DNA of 64,000 bases, taken from contig JALIGW010000016.1 of assembly GCA_023053685.1 (NCBI GenBank), forward strand, positions 15,662,973 through 15,726,972, written 5' to 3'. This document shows, piece by piece, positions 21,800 through 33,000 of the stretch; the stretch's first letter is position 1; the number at the start of each line of letters is the position of its first letter. A model generated the notes under the pieces. That model did no database searches. It was not told the DNA's origin and worked only from the letters and a program-made list of their open reading frames with translations. A program made the position numbers and the translations under genes. The DNA comes from Diadophis punctatus similis. Lineage: Eukaryota > Chordata > Lepidosauria > Squamata > Dipsadidae.

Positions 21800-22385
21800 T
21801 AAGAAAATTGCGTTATTGATGGAGATTCATTCTCTAAGGTTGTTGGATTGGTTTCTAAAAGTTTTGTTACCAGAGTAGGTAACATCTTGAGCACTGAAGA
21901 TATTACCTAGCCCGGTAACAAAACATTTGGAAACCAACCCACAAGCTCAGAGAACGAACTTCGACCCTCAGTGTACACCTGAGCTACAGATATTCGCCAC
22001 TATTACAAAGTCTTTGCCAAGGTAAAGCACAATCACTCAGCACACCTTCTAATAACACTATTCTGTGCTTTCTAGATAGGAACACTGCTGGACATGGTTT
22101 TTTTCTTTTTTTAAACTCATGCCTTATCTTTCATCAATCACTTTTTCTCTTGCCACTGTTAACTTCACACAGTCACCAAACCAAGGATTGTAAGTTGAGA
22201 ACTACCAGTAAAGAAAATGATGCATGAACCTGTACCTTCCCAAATCCATCACCCCTTGCAAATTTAATATGTTCAGATACAAATTTAAACAAGTTGTGGA
22301 AAGGATGATAGCTCTGTGTTTATGGAGATTCTCAGTCATCCAGGTCACAGTTGTCGCAAATGTGCCTTTTTTTTCCAAAAGGCAA
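21800..22385. other. no gene recognised
   Basis: Apparently unique sequence; no exon-like features. Confidence 0.45.
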
Positions 22386-22387
22386 CT

Positions 22388-22603
22388 GGGGAGGAGGAGG
22401 AGGAGGAAGAGAAAGAGGAAGAGGAAGAAGAATAAGAGGAGGAGGAAGAAGAGGAGGAGGAGGAGGGGAGGAGGAGGAGGGGAGGAGGAGGAGGAGGAGG
22501 AGGAGGAGGAGGAGAAGAAGAAGAAGAAGAAGAAGAAGAAGAAGAAGAAGAAGAAGAAGAAGAAGAAGAAGAAGAAGAAGAAGAAGAAGAAGAAGAAGAA
22601 GAA
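22388..22603. repeat. (GGA)n/(GAA)n purine tract
   Basis: GGA-rich sequence grades into about 30 uninterrupted GAA triplets. The associated long open frames are artefacts. Confidence 0.95.
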
Positions 22604-23330
22604 ACAACAACAATTGGATGGATCTAGTCACAACTGATGAACATCTTCTTCTTCCTCAAGGAAAAAACAAGAAAGCATCTTTCAAATGAAAGCTCTGGTT
22701 TTCAGAATTCCACTTCCTTAAAAGTAACTCCACGTGAATCACATGATAGAGAAAGAAAAGCACTGAGATCTCAAACAGGAAGAGTCAGCAATTTTCAAGC
22801 ACTGCCTAAATGCTCCTCTCATAGAGATGCACCCGGGAAATTATTCTGGATTTTTTCTTTCTTTCTCTCTGTAAGTCTTAATTGTATGCAGCTCAATTTT
22901 GAATTAAATCTTTCCTGGGAAGAATTCTTCTGCCACATCAAATCTGCCCCTGTCATGTTTTGTTTTGGGATAATTATTCTGCTGATGGACAGCATCCCAA
23001 ATGTCATAATTTCCTTCCAACATTATATTGGATTGAAAATAAGTTTTGTTTTTGTTTCTCTTAAAAGGGAGGAAGAAGTAAAATGACCTGGCAGGAAGAT
23101 TAGCGAAAAGCTCGTTAGGAGTAGGAATCACATTAGTGTTCCATTAAGAATGCCGTGAAATGAAAAAAAAACCTATTTTCTATGAAACTGCCAAAGTAGA
23201 AACTACATGTACAGAACTTCCAAATCGTAATATTCCATCCATGTGTTTTTGGCACATGAATGGTGCCTGTGGAGTATTACATTCACCTGAGTATGAATGA
23301 ACCTGTTGGGAGATTCCTCTTATCAATAAA
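22604..23330. other. no gene recognised
   Basis: A 149-codon frame (22637-23086) lies here, but its composition and lack of domain features suggest chance. Confidence 0.5.
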
Positions 23331-23594
23331 CAGCCGAGGTGGTGCAGTGGTTAGAGGCAGTACTGCTGGCCACTTTAACTGACTGTGATCCGCAAATCTC
23401 ACCGGCTCAAGGTTGACTCAGCCTTCCATCCTTCCGAGATAGGTAAAATGAGGACCCAGATTGTTGGGGGCAATGTAAAATATATACATTGCTTACTGGT
23501 GTAAACCGCTTAGAGAGTGCTTGCACTGTGAGGCAGTATATAAATGTCACTCACAAACAAACAAACAAACAAACAAACAAACAAATAAATAAAA
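23331..23594 (+). mobile_element. tRNA-derived squamate SINE, variant with CAAA tail
   Basis: Starts CAGCCGAGGTGGTGCAGTGG. The 3' half differs from the main family (AGAGAGTGCTTGCACTGTG, GGCAGTATATAAATG) and ends in (CAAA)n then AAATA. Confidence 0.8.
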
Positions 23595-24360
23595 CATACC
23601 AAGACGCATAGTTTTGAAACCCAAGGCCACACAGCGTTAGGAACCCTTGGAAGAGGCACCACAAGACCAAGTGAACCAGTGCTAATATCTTGCCAAGTTC
23701 TCACAGCTCTGTGGAAACTGAGAAGCATCCGCCACATGGTTTATATACATCGTACAGGGTAAATTCTTAAACTTCATACCGCGTGGAAGCAAGGTGAGAT
23801 CTTACCTTGCAGGAAATTTGGTTGGCATCCAACTTTACCTCAAACAGGATGGGAACTGTCTGGTCATCTTCATAACTTTGTTTTCGTTGAAATCCTACAG
23901 TTCAAGGAGTAGTATCTGCTCTCTAACACAGCCCTGTCTGTGATCTTACACAATGAAAGTACCTCTATGGTGTGAAGAAACACAGGTCCATGTGGCTTGG
24001 GGTTGTGATCAAGCAGAGATACTACTCCTTCATTCTAGGATAGTGTTTCCCAACCTTGGCAACTTGAAGATGTCTGGACTTCAACTCCCAGAATTCCCCA
24101 GCCAGCAAAGCTCTAGGAGGAGGAAAGCCACTTATGATCCTCTTTCACTTAGTTAAGGACAACTTCCACCCATACAATGGCTTAATCAACTGGGTTGTTT
24201 AACCTGATCAGAATCCAAGGCCCCTATATGCATATCTACCCCACCCTCAGCATACTTTCTCTTTCTCCCCGAGCAAATCCACAACAAGCAAACGCCAGCC
24301 ACAGAACAATGCCCGTAGACTTTTTCAAGAGGGGAACGGGAGATTTGAACAAACTCTTCT
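23595..24360. other. no gene recognised
   Basis: Mostly unique; 24035-24110 is a decayed arm of the MITE with the perfect hairpin at 11.3 kb (CAACCTTGGCAACTTGAAG, CTTCAACTCCCAGAATTCC). Confidence 0.5.
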
Positions 24361-24700
24361 CACCTTGGAGCTCACCGTAAGTCACAAGTAAGCCAAAGCC
24401 TTCTAAACTCAGCCGCTTCCCCTTGCTGTGAGGCCGATCTTCCGAGACTCTTCCCCTCTCCTCATCTCACAAGCAACAGCCAGAAACAGAAACTGCTCCT
24501 AGTTTCCTTCATTCTTCGGCAGGCAAAGAGATGTGCACGCTGCCACGGTAACCAGGGAAAGCAAAAAACGGAATGGCCCGGCCTCCGTTTTTTTTTTCCC
24601 CCTGCGAAGCGTTGGGTTATAAATAGAGAAGGAGGGAGAGAGGAGAAAAAGCAAGGAGGAGGGTTGAGATGAAGCAATAATCACAAAGTAAGTCTCTCTT
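24361..24700. promoter_or_regulatory. possible promoter / upstream-exon region
   Basis: Non-repetitive and GC-richer than its neighbours. The minus strand has a good donor CCAAG|GTGAG ending at 24364 downstream of GTTACCGTGGCAGC (about 24540), which resembles an RFX-type X-box. The plus strand has TATAAATAG at about 24617 and a donor-like AAA|GTAAGT near 24686. Nothing proves transcription. It could be a 5' non-coding exon of the FAT3-like gene or nothing. Confidence 0.25.
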
Positions 24701-25007
24701 TTTTTGGTTCCAAGTATGCAAGGCAACCTAGGGATTTTTTCAAGTTTGGCACTGCTGGTCTCCGGGATTCCCGCGAAGGAAAAGACGGGGATGAGAACCA
24801 CCTGGGGGTGGGGTGGGAGGTTGTGAAGCAATGGACAGAAATTAAAATAATAATAACACACTCAAGAAAGGAGAAGGAGGAGGAAGAGGAAGTAGAGGAG
24901 AGGAGGTAAAAGGTTGAAGGGGTAGTAGGAAAGGGGAGAGAAGGGGGAGAGAAGGGGGAAGAAGGTAGAGGAAGGGGAGAAGGATAGAGGGAAGGGAGTG
25001 ATTAGAC

Positions 25008-25358
25008 CAGTGGTTCCCAACCTGTGGTACGTGTACCACTAGTGGTACGCGAGGGCCTTCCAGGTGGTACACAAACACTTTCGGGGTCATGAACGACTTT
25101 TAGTTAGTTATTTTTTACTTCACAAAAATGTTTACTGCCTAACACAAGATAATCTGGCAACGATTTGCAACTGTTGCCACACGCCACCCACCTGGTCCCA
25201 GTGGCCCGAGAATCCAGTTGCTGGATGCGCGGGGCCAAAAAAGGAACGGTACAATTATGGAAATAAAGTGAATTTAGTTTCTCTGGAACCAGGTGGTATG
25301 CGGCGACTGTACGGGACCTCCAAGTGGTACTCGATCACAAAAGGGTTGGGAACCACTG
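25008..25358. mobile_element. hAT-type MITE with perfect 8-bp duplication
   Basis: Ends CAGTGGTTCCCAACCTGTGG and GGGTTGGGAACCACTG. Flanks 25000-25007 and 25359-25366 are both GATTAGAC. Non-coding, 351 bp. Confidence 0.92.
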
Positions 25359-25366
25359 GATTAGAC

Positions 25367-26276
25367 ATAATATGTAGGATGGGCAATCTAGTAGTAATAT
25401 TGGATGTGGGGGGAAATTAGATTATATCTTTGTTAATGTATTATGGTATATGTATGGATGTTTTATGTGAAGAATATTAAAAGAAAATAAAAAACTTTTT
25501 GGGAAAAAAAAAGAAAGGTGGATGGGGGGGGAGGGCAAGGGGAGAAGGGAGAGCATTGCAAGGATTGTTCTGATCCCGATTGTGTACTCTCCTTTCTCCC
25601 CTCCTCTCGCCCTCCCAGTTCCACCCTTGTGTAGTGGATCCAATTCAAACCCAGAGAAAATTCAAACCCCAGGGTAGGAGTTTGCAAGAAAGAGTCACCT
25701 TGAAGCCTGCATTGTGCAAATTTCCAAGGATTCTTTTGTTTGCGTCTTTCCTTTAGATGATTAAAAAAAAATCGCTCCTCGTGTTTGAATTAAACGCCTG
25801 AAAAAAGGATAAAGGGTTTTACTAACTTGTACGGAGAGGAAAGGAGGGGCAGAAACACCGCCTTCCTTCATTTCACTCATTATCACCCACTGAAGCTTTC
25901 CCGTTAACATGCACTTCGGGTTGAAGCATCTTCCTTGGCATGGGTTTGGTTTCCCGTTTTTGCCTGCATCTCCTAACCTGGTGCTCGGTTCAACGAAGCG
26001 CCCGCGAGCCCAGGGGAAGGGGAATTCCACTGGACCCAATTAGCGCTCTGCTTTGCTGACTGCTCAGCGCAACGATTGATTTAAAAATAAACTGTGCTTT
26101 AGCATCCCTGAATTAAGCAAAACACACACACAGACACACACACACACACATCACAGTTGCAATAAAACAATCTCCAATTGCGAAGAGAGCTACCTCAATT
26201 TCCACTGCAGGGGAAAAGGAAGACTGATGATTCTACAACAGTAACTGCAGCAAACAGGAACAATACTACAGTACAT
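25367..26276. other. no gene recognised
   Basis: Apparently unique, with a G-rich block near 25525 and (CA)n at about 26119-26150. No exon supported. Confidence 0.5.
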
Positions 26277-26626
26277 ATAGTCCTCGAATTACAAACCATT
26301 CGTCTAGTGCCCATTCGAAGTTATGGCAGCACTAAAAAATTAATTTATGACCGTTTTCACACTTACGACCATTGCAGCATCCCCATGATCATGGGGTCAA
26401 CATTTGGATTCTTGGCAACTGTTTCATATTTATGACGGTTGCAATGACCCAGGGTCCTGTCATTGGCTTTTGTGACCTTCTGACAAGCAGAGTTACTAAG
26501 TTACTAACTTAGCAACTGCAGTGATTTACTTAACAGCTGTGGCAAGAAAGATCATAAAATGGGGCAAAACTGACTTAACAACTGTCTTGCTTAGCAACAA
26601 AAATTTGCTAAGTCGTGGACTTAGGG
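26277..26626. mobile_element. Tigger-like MITE
   Basis: Left end TATAGTCCTCGAATTACAAA and right end TTTGCTAAGTCGTGGACTTA, with family phrases in between. Confidence 0.8.
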
Positions 26627-26830
26627 GCTGGCGGAAGGCAAAAATGCCCCCGTTTTTGCAAAAAACTGCCCATTTTCCCGTAAAAACGGGGGTGTTTTTG
26701 CCTTCCCCCAGCCCCCAGGAGCACTCTGCAGGCCTCCCAAACTCTCTGTGTGCCCCATTTTTGAGAAAAACGGCCCATTTTTAGCAAAAATGGGACGCGG
26801 GGGCGAGGCTTCGGGAGCCCAAAAATGGCT
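26627..26830. other. GC-rich repeat fragment
   Basis: AAAATGCCCCCGTTTTTGC and AAAACGGCCCATTTTTAGC recur in both orientations, suggesting an internal inverted repeat of an unclassified MITE. Confidence 0.4.
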
Positions 26831-26912
26831 GTATTCGGAGTATAAGACGCACCGACATTTCCACCCTCTTTTAGGGGGGAAAAGGGTGCGTCTTATACTC
26901 CGAAAAATATGG
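26831..26912. mobile_element. TA-family MITE, very short copy
   Basis: Carries TCGGAGTATAAGACGCACC, a short spacer and GGTGCGTCTTATACTCCG: essentially two terminal repeats back to back. Lacks the outer left 8-9 bases. Confidence 0.75.
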
Positions 26913-27165
26913 TATTTATGACAGTTGTCCTGGTGATTACATGTGATCACCATTTGAAACCTTTCCAGTTGGTTTCCACCAAGCAAAAGTCAATCAAGGA
27001 AGCCAGATTCACTTAACAACCGCATGAATCACTTAACAACCGCATGAATCACTTAACAAGTACAATGATTCATTTAACAACGGAGGCAAATGCTTAACCA
27101 ATGCCTTGCTTGAGAACAGAAAAATTTGGTTCAAATTTGATTGTAAGTCAAAGACTACTTTACTT
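26913..27165. mobile_element. Tigger-like MITE, partial
   Basis: Internal phrases GTGATCACCATTTGAAACC and GAAGCCAGATTCACTTAACA, right end GTAAGTCAAAGACTACTTTA. The phrase CAACCGCATGAATCACTTAA is locally duplicated. Confidence 0.7.
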
Positions 27166-27688
27166 GCGGTACCTCTGGATGAAAACAACTCTTCCCAGGT
27201 CCAGAATATGTAAAATATGAGATTTAGACCCTCTGAAGACAAACCGGAATATCTTAACCAACATATTGGGAAGCATTTGCTCAGAGACCTGACTTGGTGC
27301 CAAGGAAATAAATTCCTTTTAAGTTTTTTTCCCTACCAGTTCTTTAATTTCACGAAAGAGTAGTTCCTTTAGAAAGCTGCCTCCTGTGGGAATTTTTCAG
27401 AAGTGTTGTTTCTTTGAGTGCTAACGGCAAGACTTGCTCTTAAAAACTGTGGGAGAATTTATTTCTCCTGATAACACTGCGAGAAATGTCCGCTGCCCTC
27501 ACATTTCTCTGGCTACAAATTCGGCAGAAAATTTCAATGGCAATGGACCCCCAGCTTTGAAACATAAATGCTCAAATGATCTCACACCACCCCAGAATCC
27601 TACTCTCTCTGTATCAGCTCACAAATTAATAATCTTACTTCAGGCTTTTAGAAGAATATTACAAAACTGATTCACCTTTTCTCCTTTG
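27166..27688. other. no gene recognised
   Basis: Apparently unique sequence. Confidence 0.5.
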
Positions 27689-27696
27689 CTCTATAG

Positions 27697-27940
27697 CAGG
27701 GGTGTCAAACTCAAGGCCAGGGGCCGGATCCAGCCCGCGGGGTGCTTAGATCTGGCCCGTGGGGCCACCCTGGAAACAGTGAAGGATTGGCTCGCAGTAA
27801 CTCTGCTCGCGAAAACAGAGCTCTGGACAGCCGCCGGTACCCGACACGAGTGACATCGAGCTGGCCACGCCCACCCCGGCCCCCCAAGGTCAAACACAAC
27901 CCTGATGCAGCATTCAATGAAATCGAGTTTCACACCCCTG
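27697..27940. mobile_element. hAT-type MITE with perfect 8-bp duplication
   Basis: Ends CAGGGGTGTCAAACTC and GAGTTTCACACCCCTG. Flanks 27689-27696 and 27941-27948 are both CTCTATAG. GC-rich, 244 bp. Confidence 0.93.
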
Positions 27941-27948
27941 CTCTATAG

Positions 27949-29090
27949 ATATATGCATCTATAAACAACTCTTTCTTTCCCTCATGTTTAATTTTGCCCG
28001 CTCTCAAGTTCCTCTGAACTTTTCAGAAGTTTTCATCAAAACAGACAGACAATGTTGTCAATGAACTACATTGGCCCCCCTTCAATAGACACAACTATTT
28101 CTAGGATGAAGGAAGGCTATGTCTTCACTGATCAGTCCACCCAGAGTTGCAGGGGAGAAATAATCAGATAGTCACAACTACGCACTAGTAGAGCAAAGAT
28201 ACTACTTCCAAAAATTTATCCAAAGCCACATTATGGCGTAAAAGACGTGGGTTGGACCTGATGACCTTCAAAATACCTTCCAACTTTATGATTCCATGAT
28301 ATTTATGTTGAACTGAAACTGTGTTTAGTTCTAGTTTTACTTATTTTACTTGACTTTATTTTACCTTACTTAGCTTTAAGTTGAATTAAACTTTATGTTG
28401 AACTAAAAACTAAAACTCAAAACATAGCCCATGATTCAGATAAGGGTCAAGATATTTAGAGACACAGTTGAAGTTCCAAGAGGTAATGCACAAATTAAGA
28501 GGCTAAAGTGGAGAATATAAGCAGCTCAAGGTTGAACTGCTGTGGCTTTTGATGTTCTCAGAGCTTGGCTTTCTTCTCACAAATATTGGTGTTACTTGAA
28601 CTCCAAGGGCCCAAGATAAGACAGAATGAAAAATTGCCTCCAGTAATTGTCTTGGCCTCTGATACCATCTTATGAACTTCTCAAGAGCTAATCTCTTCCA
28701 GGAACTGTGCGCTTTATGAATCCGACTCCCAAGGAAATTATCTTTCCAGGGAACTCAAACTAGTAATCTGACCTCCATTTATTTCTGTATTTACTCACTT
28801 ATTCACTCACTCACTCACTGTCAGGCTGGAACAACCAGACTCACACTTGGAAAGTTCAAACAAGCAACTTTGTTGTTCTATGACTATTTCACAGGAATCT
28901 TTCCAGACTAAAAGCTTTGTAAGGTTCAAAGGCATTCAGGGAATGGCCAGACCTTCCTCTCCTTTGTTTATGCAATGATTCCAGACTAATTTCCCACTTG
29001 ACTCTTCCTCCAGATTGGAATAATTGGTCTCCAACATTTAGGTATAATGGCTTGCATACTATTAAATTCCAAACCACCCTGGAGGGCTTA
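27949..29090. other. mostly unique; decayed L3/CR1 tail at about 28250
   Basis: GGACCTGATGACCTTCAAAA then CCTTCCAACTTTATGATTCC resembles an old CR1/L3 3' end. (TCAC)n occurs at 28798-28818. The remainder is not recognised. Confidence 0.5.
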
Positions 29091-29094
29091 TATC

Positions 29095-29168
29095 AAGCAA
29101 AATATAAGTGCACTTATAAGCAAAATATAAGTGCACTTATATTTTGCTTACAAGCAAAATATAAGTGC
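29095..29168. repeat. palindromic short tandem structure
   Basis: AAGCAAAATATAAGTGC occurs three times (29095, 29118, 29152). The middle copy forms a perfect 32-bp palindrome at 29118-29149. Confidence 0.9.
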
Positions 29169-29289
29169 GCTGGTGCGTGCATAAGCGCACCAGCGTGCCT
29201 ACCGTCCCTGTCCTACTGTCCTATTGTCCTTTTTTATCGTTACTTTTTACTTATGTTTATACAAATTACTACTATACATGTTTGACAAA

Positions 29290-29348
<59 letters not shown>

Positions 29349-29350
29349 AA
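29169..29350 (+). mobile_element. LINE 3' UTR with (AAATA)n tail
   Basis: GTGCCTACCGTCCCTGTCC is the reverse complement of the 3' UTR phrase seen at 6.43 and 53.44 kb. The tail has about 15 AAATA units (29287-29349). Confidence 0.75.
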
Positions 29351-29506
29351 AGAAAAACCACACTAAAAACAACTCATAATAGTCAAAACAACAACATCTT
29401 AATGGTGACGCCAAATGGGGACAGGGCAATCTCATCATCCTCAACTGCTTCCTTGAAGAACCATGTCTTCAAGAATTTTTGGAAGCCTACCAAGGGTTTA
29501 GGAGTT

Positions 29507-29691
29507 AGAATGAGCGTTGACTTACCTGATACGCTCTTTCTCATCAGGAGGAGCCAGCAGTCAGGATGGGTTGTCTCCGCCTACCAGCAGTTGAGGACGA
29601 GTCACTATTTTTTTCTTAATTGCCTGGATCCGCCCCTTGGGGTCCCAGTTCTGACGAATCCGAGGAAAGCGACTCGATGTGGCGAAAACTA
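29507..29691. repeat. DIRS left terminal region with inverted repeat
   Basis: A 41-nt left-specific end (29507-29547) is followed by the inverted repeat proper (29548 to about 29689). The outer part matches the right end nearly base for base (GGATCCGCCCCTTGGGGTCC is shared); the inner part is more diverged. On the element's sense strand the extreme end contains CAG|GTAAGT. Confidence 0.9.
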
Positions 29692-29912
29692 AAGTCAAAG
29701 ACTATCATCCCAACTGATAGAACTGGTCCAGAAAAAACTCTCATAAGGTGAAGGTGAAAAAGGTAAGGAAAGGAGTTTTTTTTTTTTTTTAAATATAAAC
29801 TAGGGAAAAACCAACAGCCAGAAAGCTAACGCCAGCAGCATAACTAAATGAACGAAAAACAAACCCCCACCCAGGTGCAGCACTGGAACAACGTAACCAA
29901 CTAGGGAGGGAG

Positions 29913-30002
29913 CTGACTGCTGGCTCCTCCTGATGAGAAAGAGCGTATCAGGTAAGTCAACGCTCATTCTCCATCCTCTGAGGAGCCAGCAGTCAGGATG
30001 GG
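29913..30002. repeat. DIRS internal complementary region
   Basis: 29913-29970 is the reverse complement of the left terminus; 29971-30002 is a copy complementary to the right terminus (CCATCCTCTGAGGAGCCAGC). The two ends are thus fused here as in a circular intermediate. This is the diagnostic feature of DIRS1-type elements. The pol ORF stops just beyond it. Confidence 0.92.
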
Positions 30003-30040
30003 ACATACCAGAGCTGTAGTACCCATGGGAGGGAGAATAA

Positions 30041-33000
30041 TCAAACGTTGTGGTGCTGTATCACTCTCTGTAGTACCCTGCGCCCGAAGGCAGCATGAGC
30101 CAAAGCATACTTGTCAATTCTGTAGTGCCTGATGAAAGGAGTGGGCGACGCCCAGGTTGCCGCCCTGCAGAGGTCTTCCAGTGAACATTGAGTGGACCAG
30201 GCCGCGGAGGTGGCCGCACTCCGGGTAGAGTGAGCTGTGATGCCCGCTGGTCGCTGGAGAGAGGCCATGTCGTAGGCCTTGGCAATGGCTCCTCGTATCC
30301 ATCGGCCTATGGTCGAGGGTGACGCCTTGAGACCCATTGTCTGGGGTAAGAAGGTGACCATGAGTGCTTCCGTCCTACGAAAGGGCCGTGTTCGAGAGAT
30401 GTAGACACGCAGAGCCCTGCGAACGTCTAATGTGTGCCAAGTTCTTTCTGCAGGGTGGAACGGGGACGGGCAGAAGGAGGGCAGGATGAGCTCCTGCGCA
30501 CGGTGGAAGGAGGAATTTACTTTTGGAATAAACGCGGGATCCAAACGGAGTACGACCTTGTCGGGATGGAAGATGCAGAGGTCTTCGCGGACAGAGAGGG
30601 CCCCGAGTTCTGAGATGCGACGAGCCGAGGTGATGGCGAGAAGAAAGGCCACCTTGAGGGATAGGTGTCGAAGACAGGCCTCCCGTAACGGCTCGTACGG
30701 GGGTTGGGTCAGGGATTGCAGAACCCTGGACAGATCCCAGGAAGGGTATCGGTGGATAACCGGGGGGTGGCAGTTTGTAACGCCCTTCAGAAAACGACGG
30801 ACGGTCGGAATATGCGACAGGGAATCCCAATGTCCGCATGAGAGGACGGAGGACAGTGCGGCGAGTTGGCGTCGCAGGGTATTGGGGGAGAGACCCTTAT
30901 CCAAACCCTGTTTGAGGAAACGAAGGACCAACGGAAGGGGAACATCGAGAGGGGAGATCTGTTGAGATGAACACCAAGAACAAAAGGCCCGCCAGGTCGC
31001 GGAATAGATACGGTCAGTAGATGGACGGCGGGAGGCTTGAATGTAGAAGATGACGTCGGGGTCGTAAAGCTGCCTGGTCAGGCTGCCCCGCTCAAGCGCC
31101 AAGCGGTCAGTTTGCACCACCGGGGGTCTGGGCGAAGGAGTGTCCCTTGACTTGAGGAGATGCGGGACGGGAGGTAGCATCCAGTGGTCCATCACGGAGA
31201 GAGCTACGAGCTCGGCAAACCAGGGTTGCCGGGGCCAAAAGGGTGCAATTAGGACTAGCTCTGCGCTCTCCTGGATCAACTTCCTGAGCACTAGTGGTAG
31301 GATGGGGAGAGGCGGGAAGGCGTAGAGAAGGCCCGTGGGCCACCTGCAGATCAGGGCGTTGGTCCCCTCTGACCCTGGAGTCATGTACCTGGTGTAAAAC
31401 CGGCTGAGCTGCGCATTGTCCGGGGTCGCAAACAGATCCGCCAGTGGTGTACCGAATCTCCTCACGACTGACTGGAAGATCGCCGGATCCAGGCGCCATT
31501 CGGCTTGGTCCACCGTAGACCGGCTCAGCCAGTCCGCCTGGACGTTGTCCACCCCGGAGATGTGTTCGGATACCAGGGACGAGAGATGACGTTCCGCCCA
31601 TAACCCGATCTTCCTCGCTTCGTCCATCAGTGTCCTGGAACGGGTGCCCCCTTGGCGGTTGATATGCGCCTTGGTGGTGATGTTGTCCGTGAGCAGGCGT
31701 ACGTGCGAACCCGTGAGCAGGTGCTGAAAATGCTTCAATGCGAGGAACGCCGCGTGCAGCTCGAGCCAGTTGATGGAGCACCCGGCGTGTTGTGCTGACC
31801 ACAGGCCTTGTGCCGTGGCGCCTTCGCAGTGAGCGCCCCATCCTGCGAGGCTGGCATCTGTTGTGACGGTGATTTGCGCCTGAGGCAGGAACAGGGTGCC
31901 CTTGGTTAGAGCAGCGGAATGTAATCCCTTACATTCCCTTGATGTAAGGGAACGTCGGACCTGCGGGGGGAGTCTGACCTTGTGAAGAGATGATCCTCGC
32001 TTTTGCCTCTGAAAGGGAAGAAGGAACCACTGCAATTCCCGGGCATGTAACCTGGCCCAAGGTACGATGGAAATGCAGGAGACCATTTTGCCTAACAGGG
32101 ATGACAAGGTAAGGAGAGGGGAGGAGACTGCCCCCTGGACCTGAGAAGCCAACTCCCTAAGACTGTCCTGTCTTTCCTGTGAAAGGAAAACCCTACCTGT
32201 TGAGGAATCAATGACCGACCCCAAGTGGACAATGGTCGTCGACGGGGACAACTGACTTTTGGTGAGATTGATTGAAAAACCATGATCTGTGAGTACCTGG
32301 GTGACAGTCTGCAGGTGCTGTTGCGCCAAGGACCTTGTAGGGGCATGAACCAAAATGTCGTCCAAATAACATTGAACTCTAACAGGGAGAGACCGAAGGT
32401 GTCCCGCTAGGACTGAGAGGACCTTCGTAAAAACTCTGGGAGCTGAGGAAAGACCAAAGGGAAGGGCTCTATATTGGAAGTGTCTGTCTGCGTAGCAGAA
32501 CCTGAGGTAACAACGGTGATGGTGAGCGATGGGGACATGTAAATAGGCTTCGGTTAAGTCTAGGGAAGCCATGAAGTCCCCTGGGCGGATGCAGGCGAGA
32601 ATGGTTTTAAGAGAATGCATCCGGAATTTTCTGTAAGAGATAAAATGATTCAATCGTTTAAGATCTAGAATTGCTCTCCAGCCCCCCGAAGCCTTGGGCA
32701 CCACAAACAGAATGGAATAAAACCCCTGGAAGCGTTGCTCGGAAGGAACCAGCTGAATTGCTTTGATGTCCAGGAGATGTTGCACAGCCTCGGCCATGAG
32801 GGCTCGTTTAGCGGGGCTTCTGGCCGTGGGGCAGCGGATGAAGGCTCCAGGGGGAGGCGAGAGAAATTCAAGAGATAAACCGTGTTTGATGGTGTCTAGC
32901 ACCCATAAGTCATCTGTGGTGGCCTCCCATTGGTCTGCAAAATATTTTAACCGGCCCCCAATGGGGACCTCCGAGGAGGGAGGAGGCCTATTGTTTGCCC

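Noticed and set aside
22637..23086. 149-codon open frame
   Set aside because: No recognisable domain, starts beside a microsatellite, and lies among non-coding repeats.
31107..31841. 244-codon minus-strand frame inside the DIRS
   Set aside because: It is an out-of-frame shadow of the pol ORF, whose motifs are all in the other frame.
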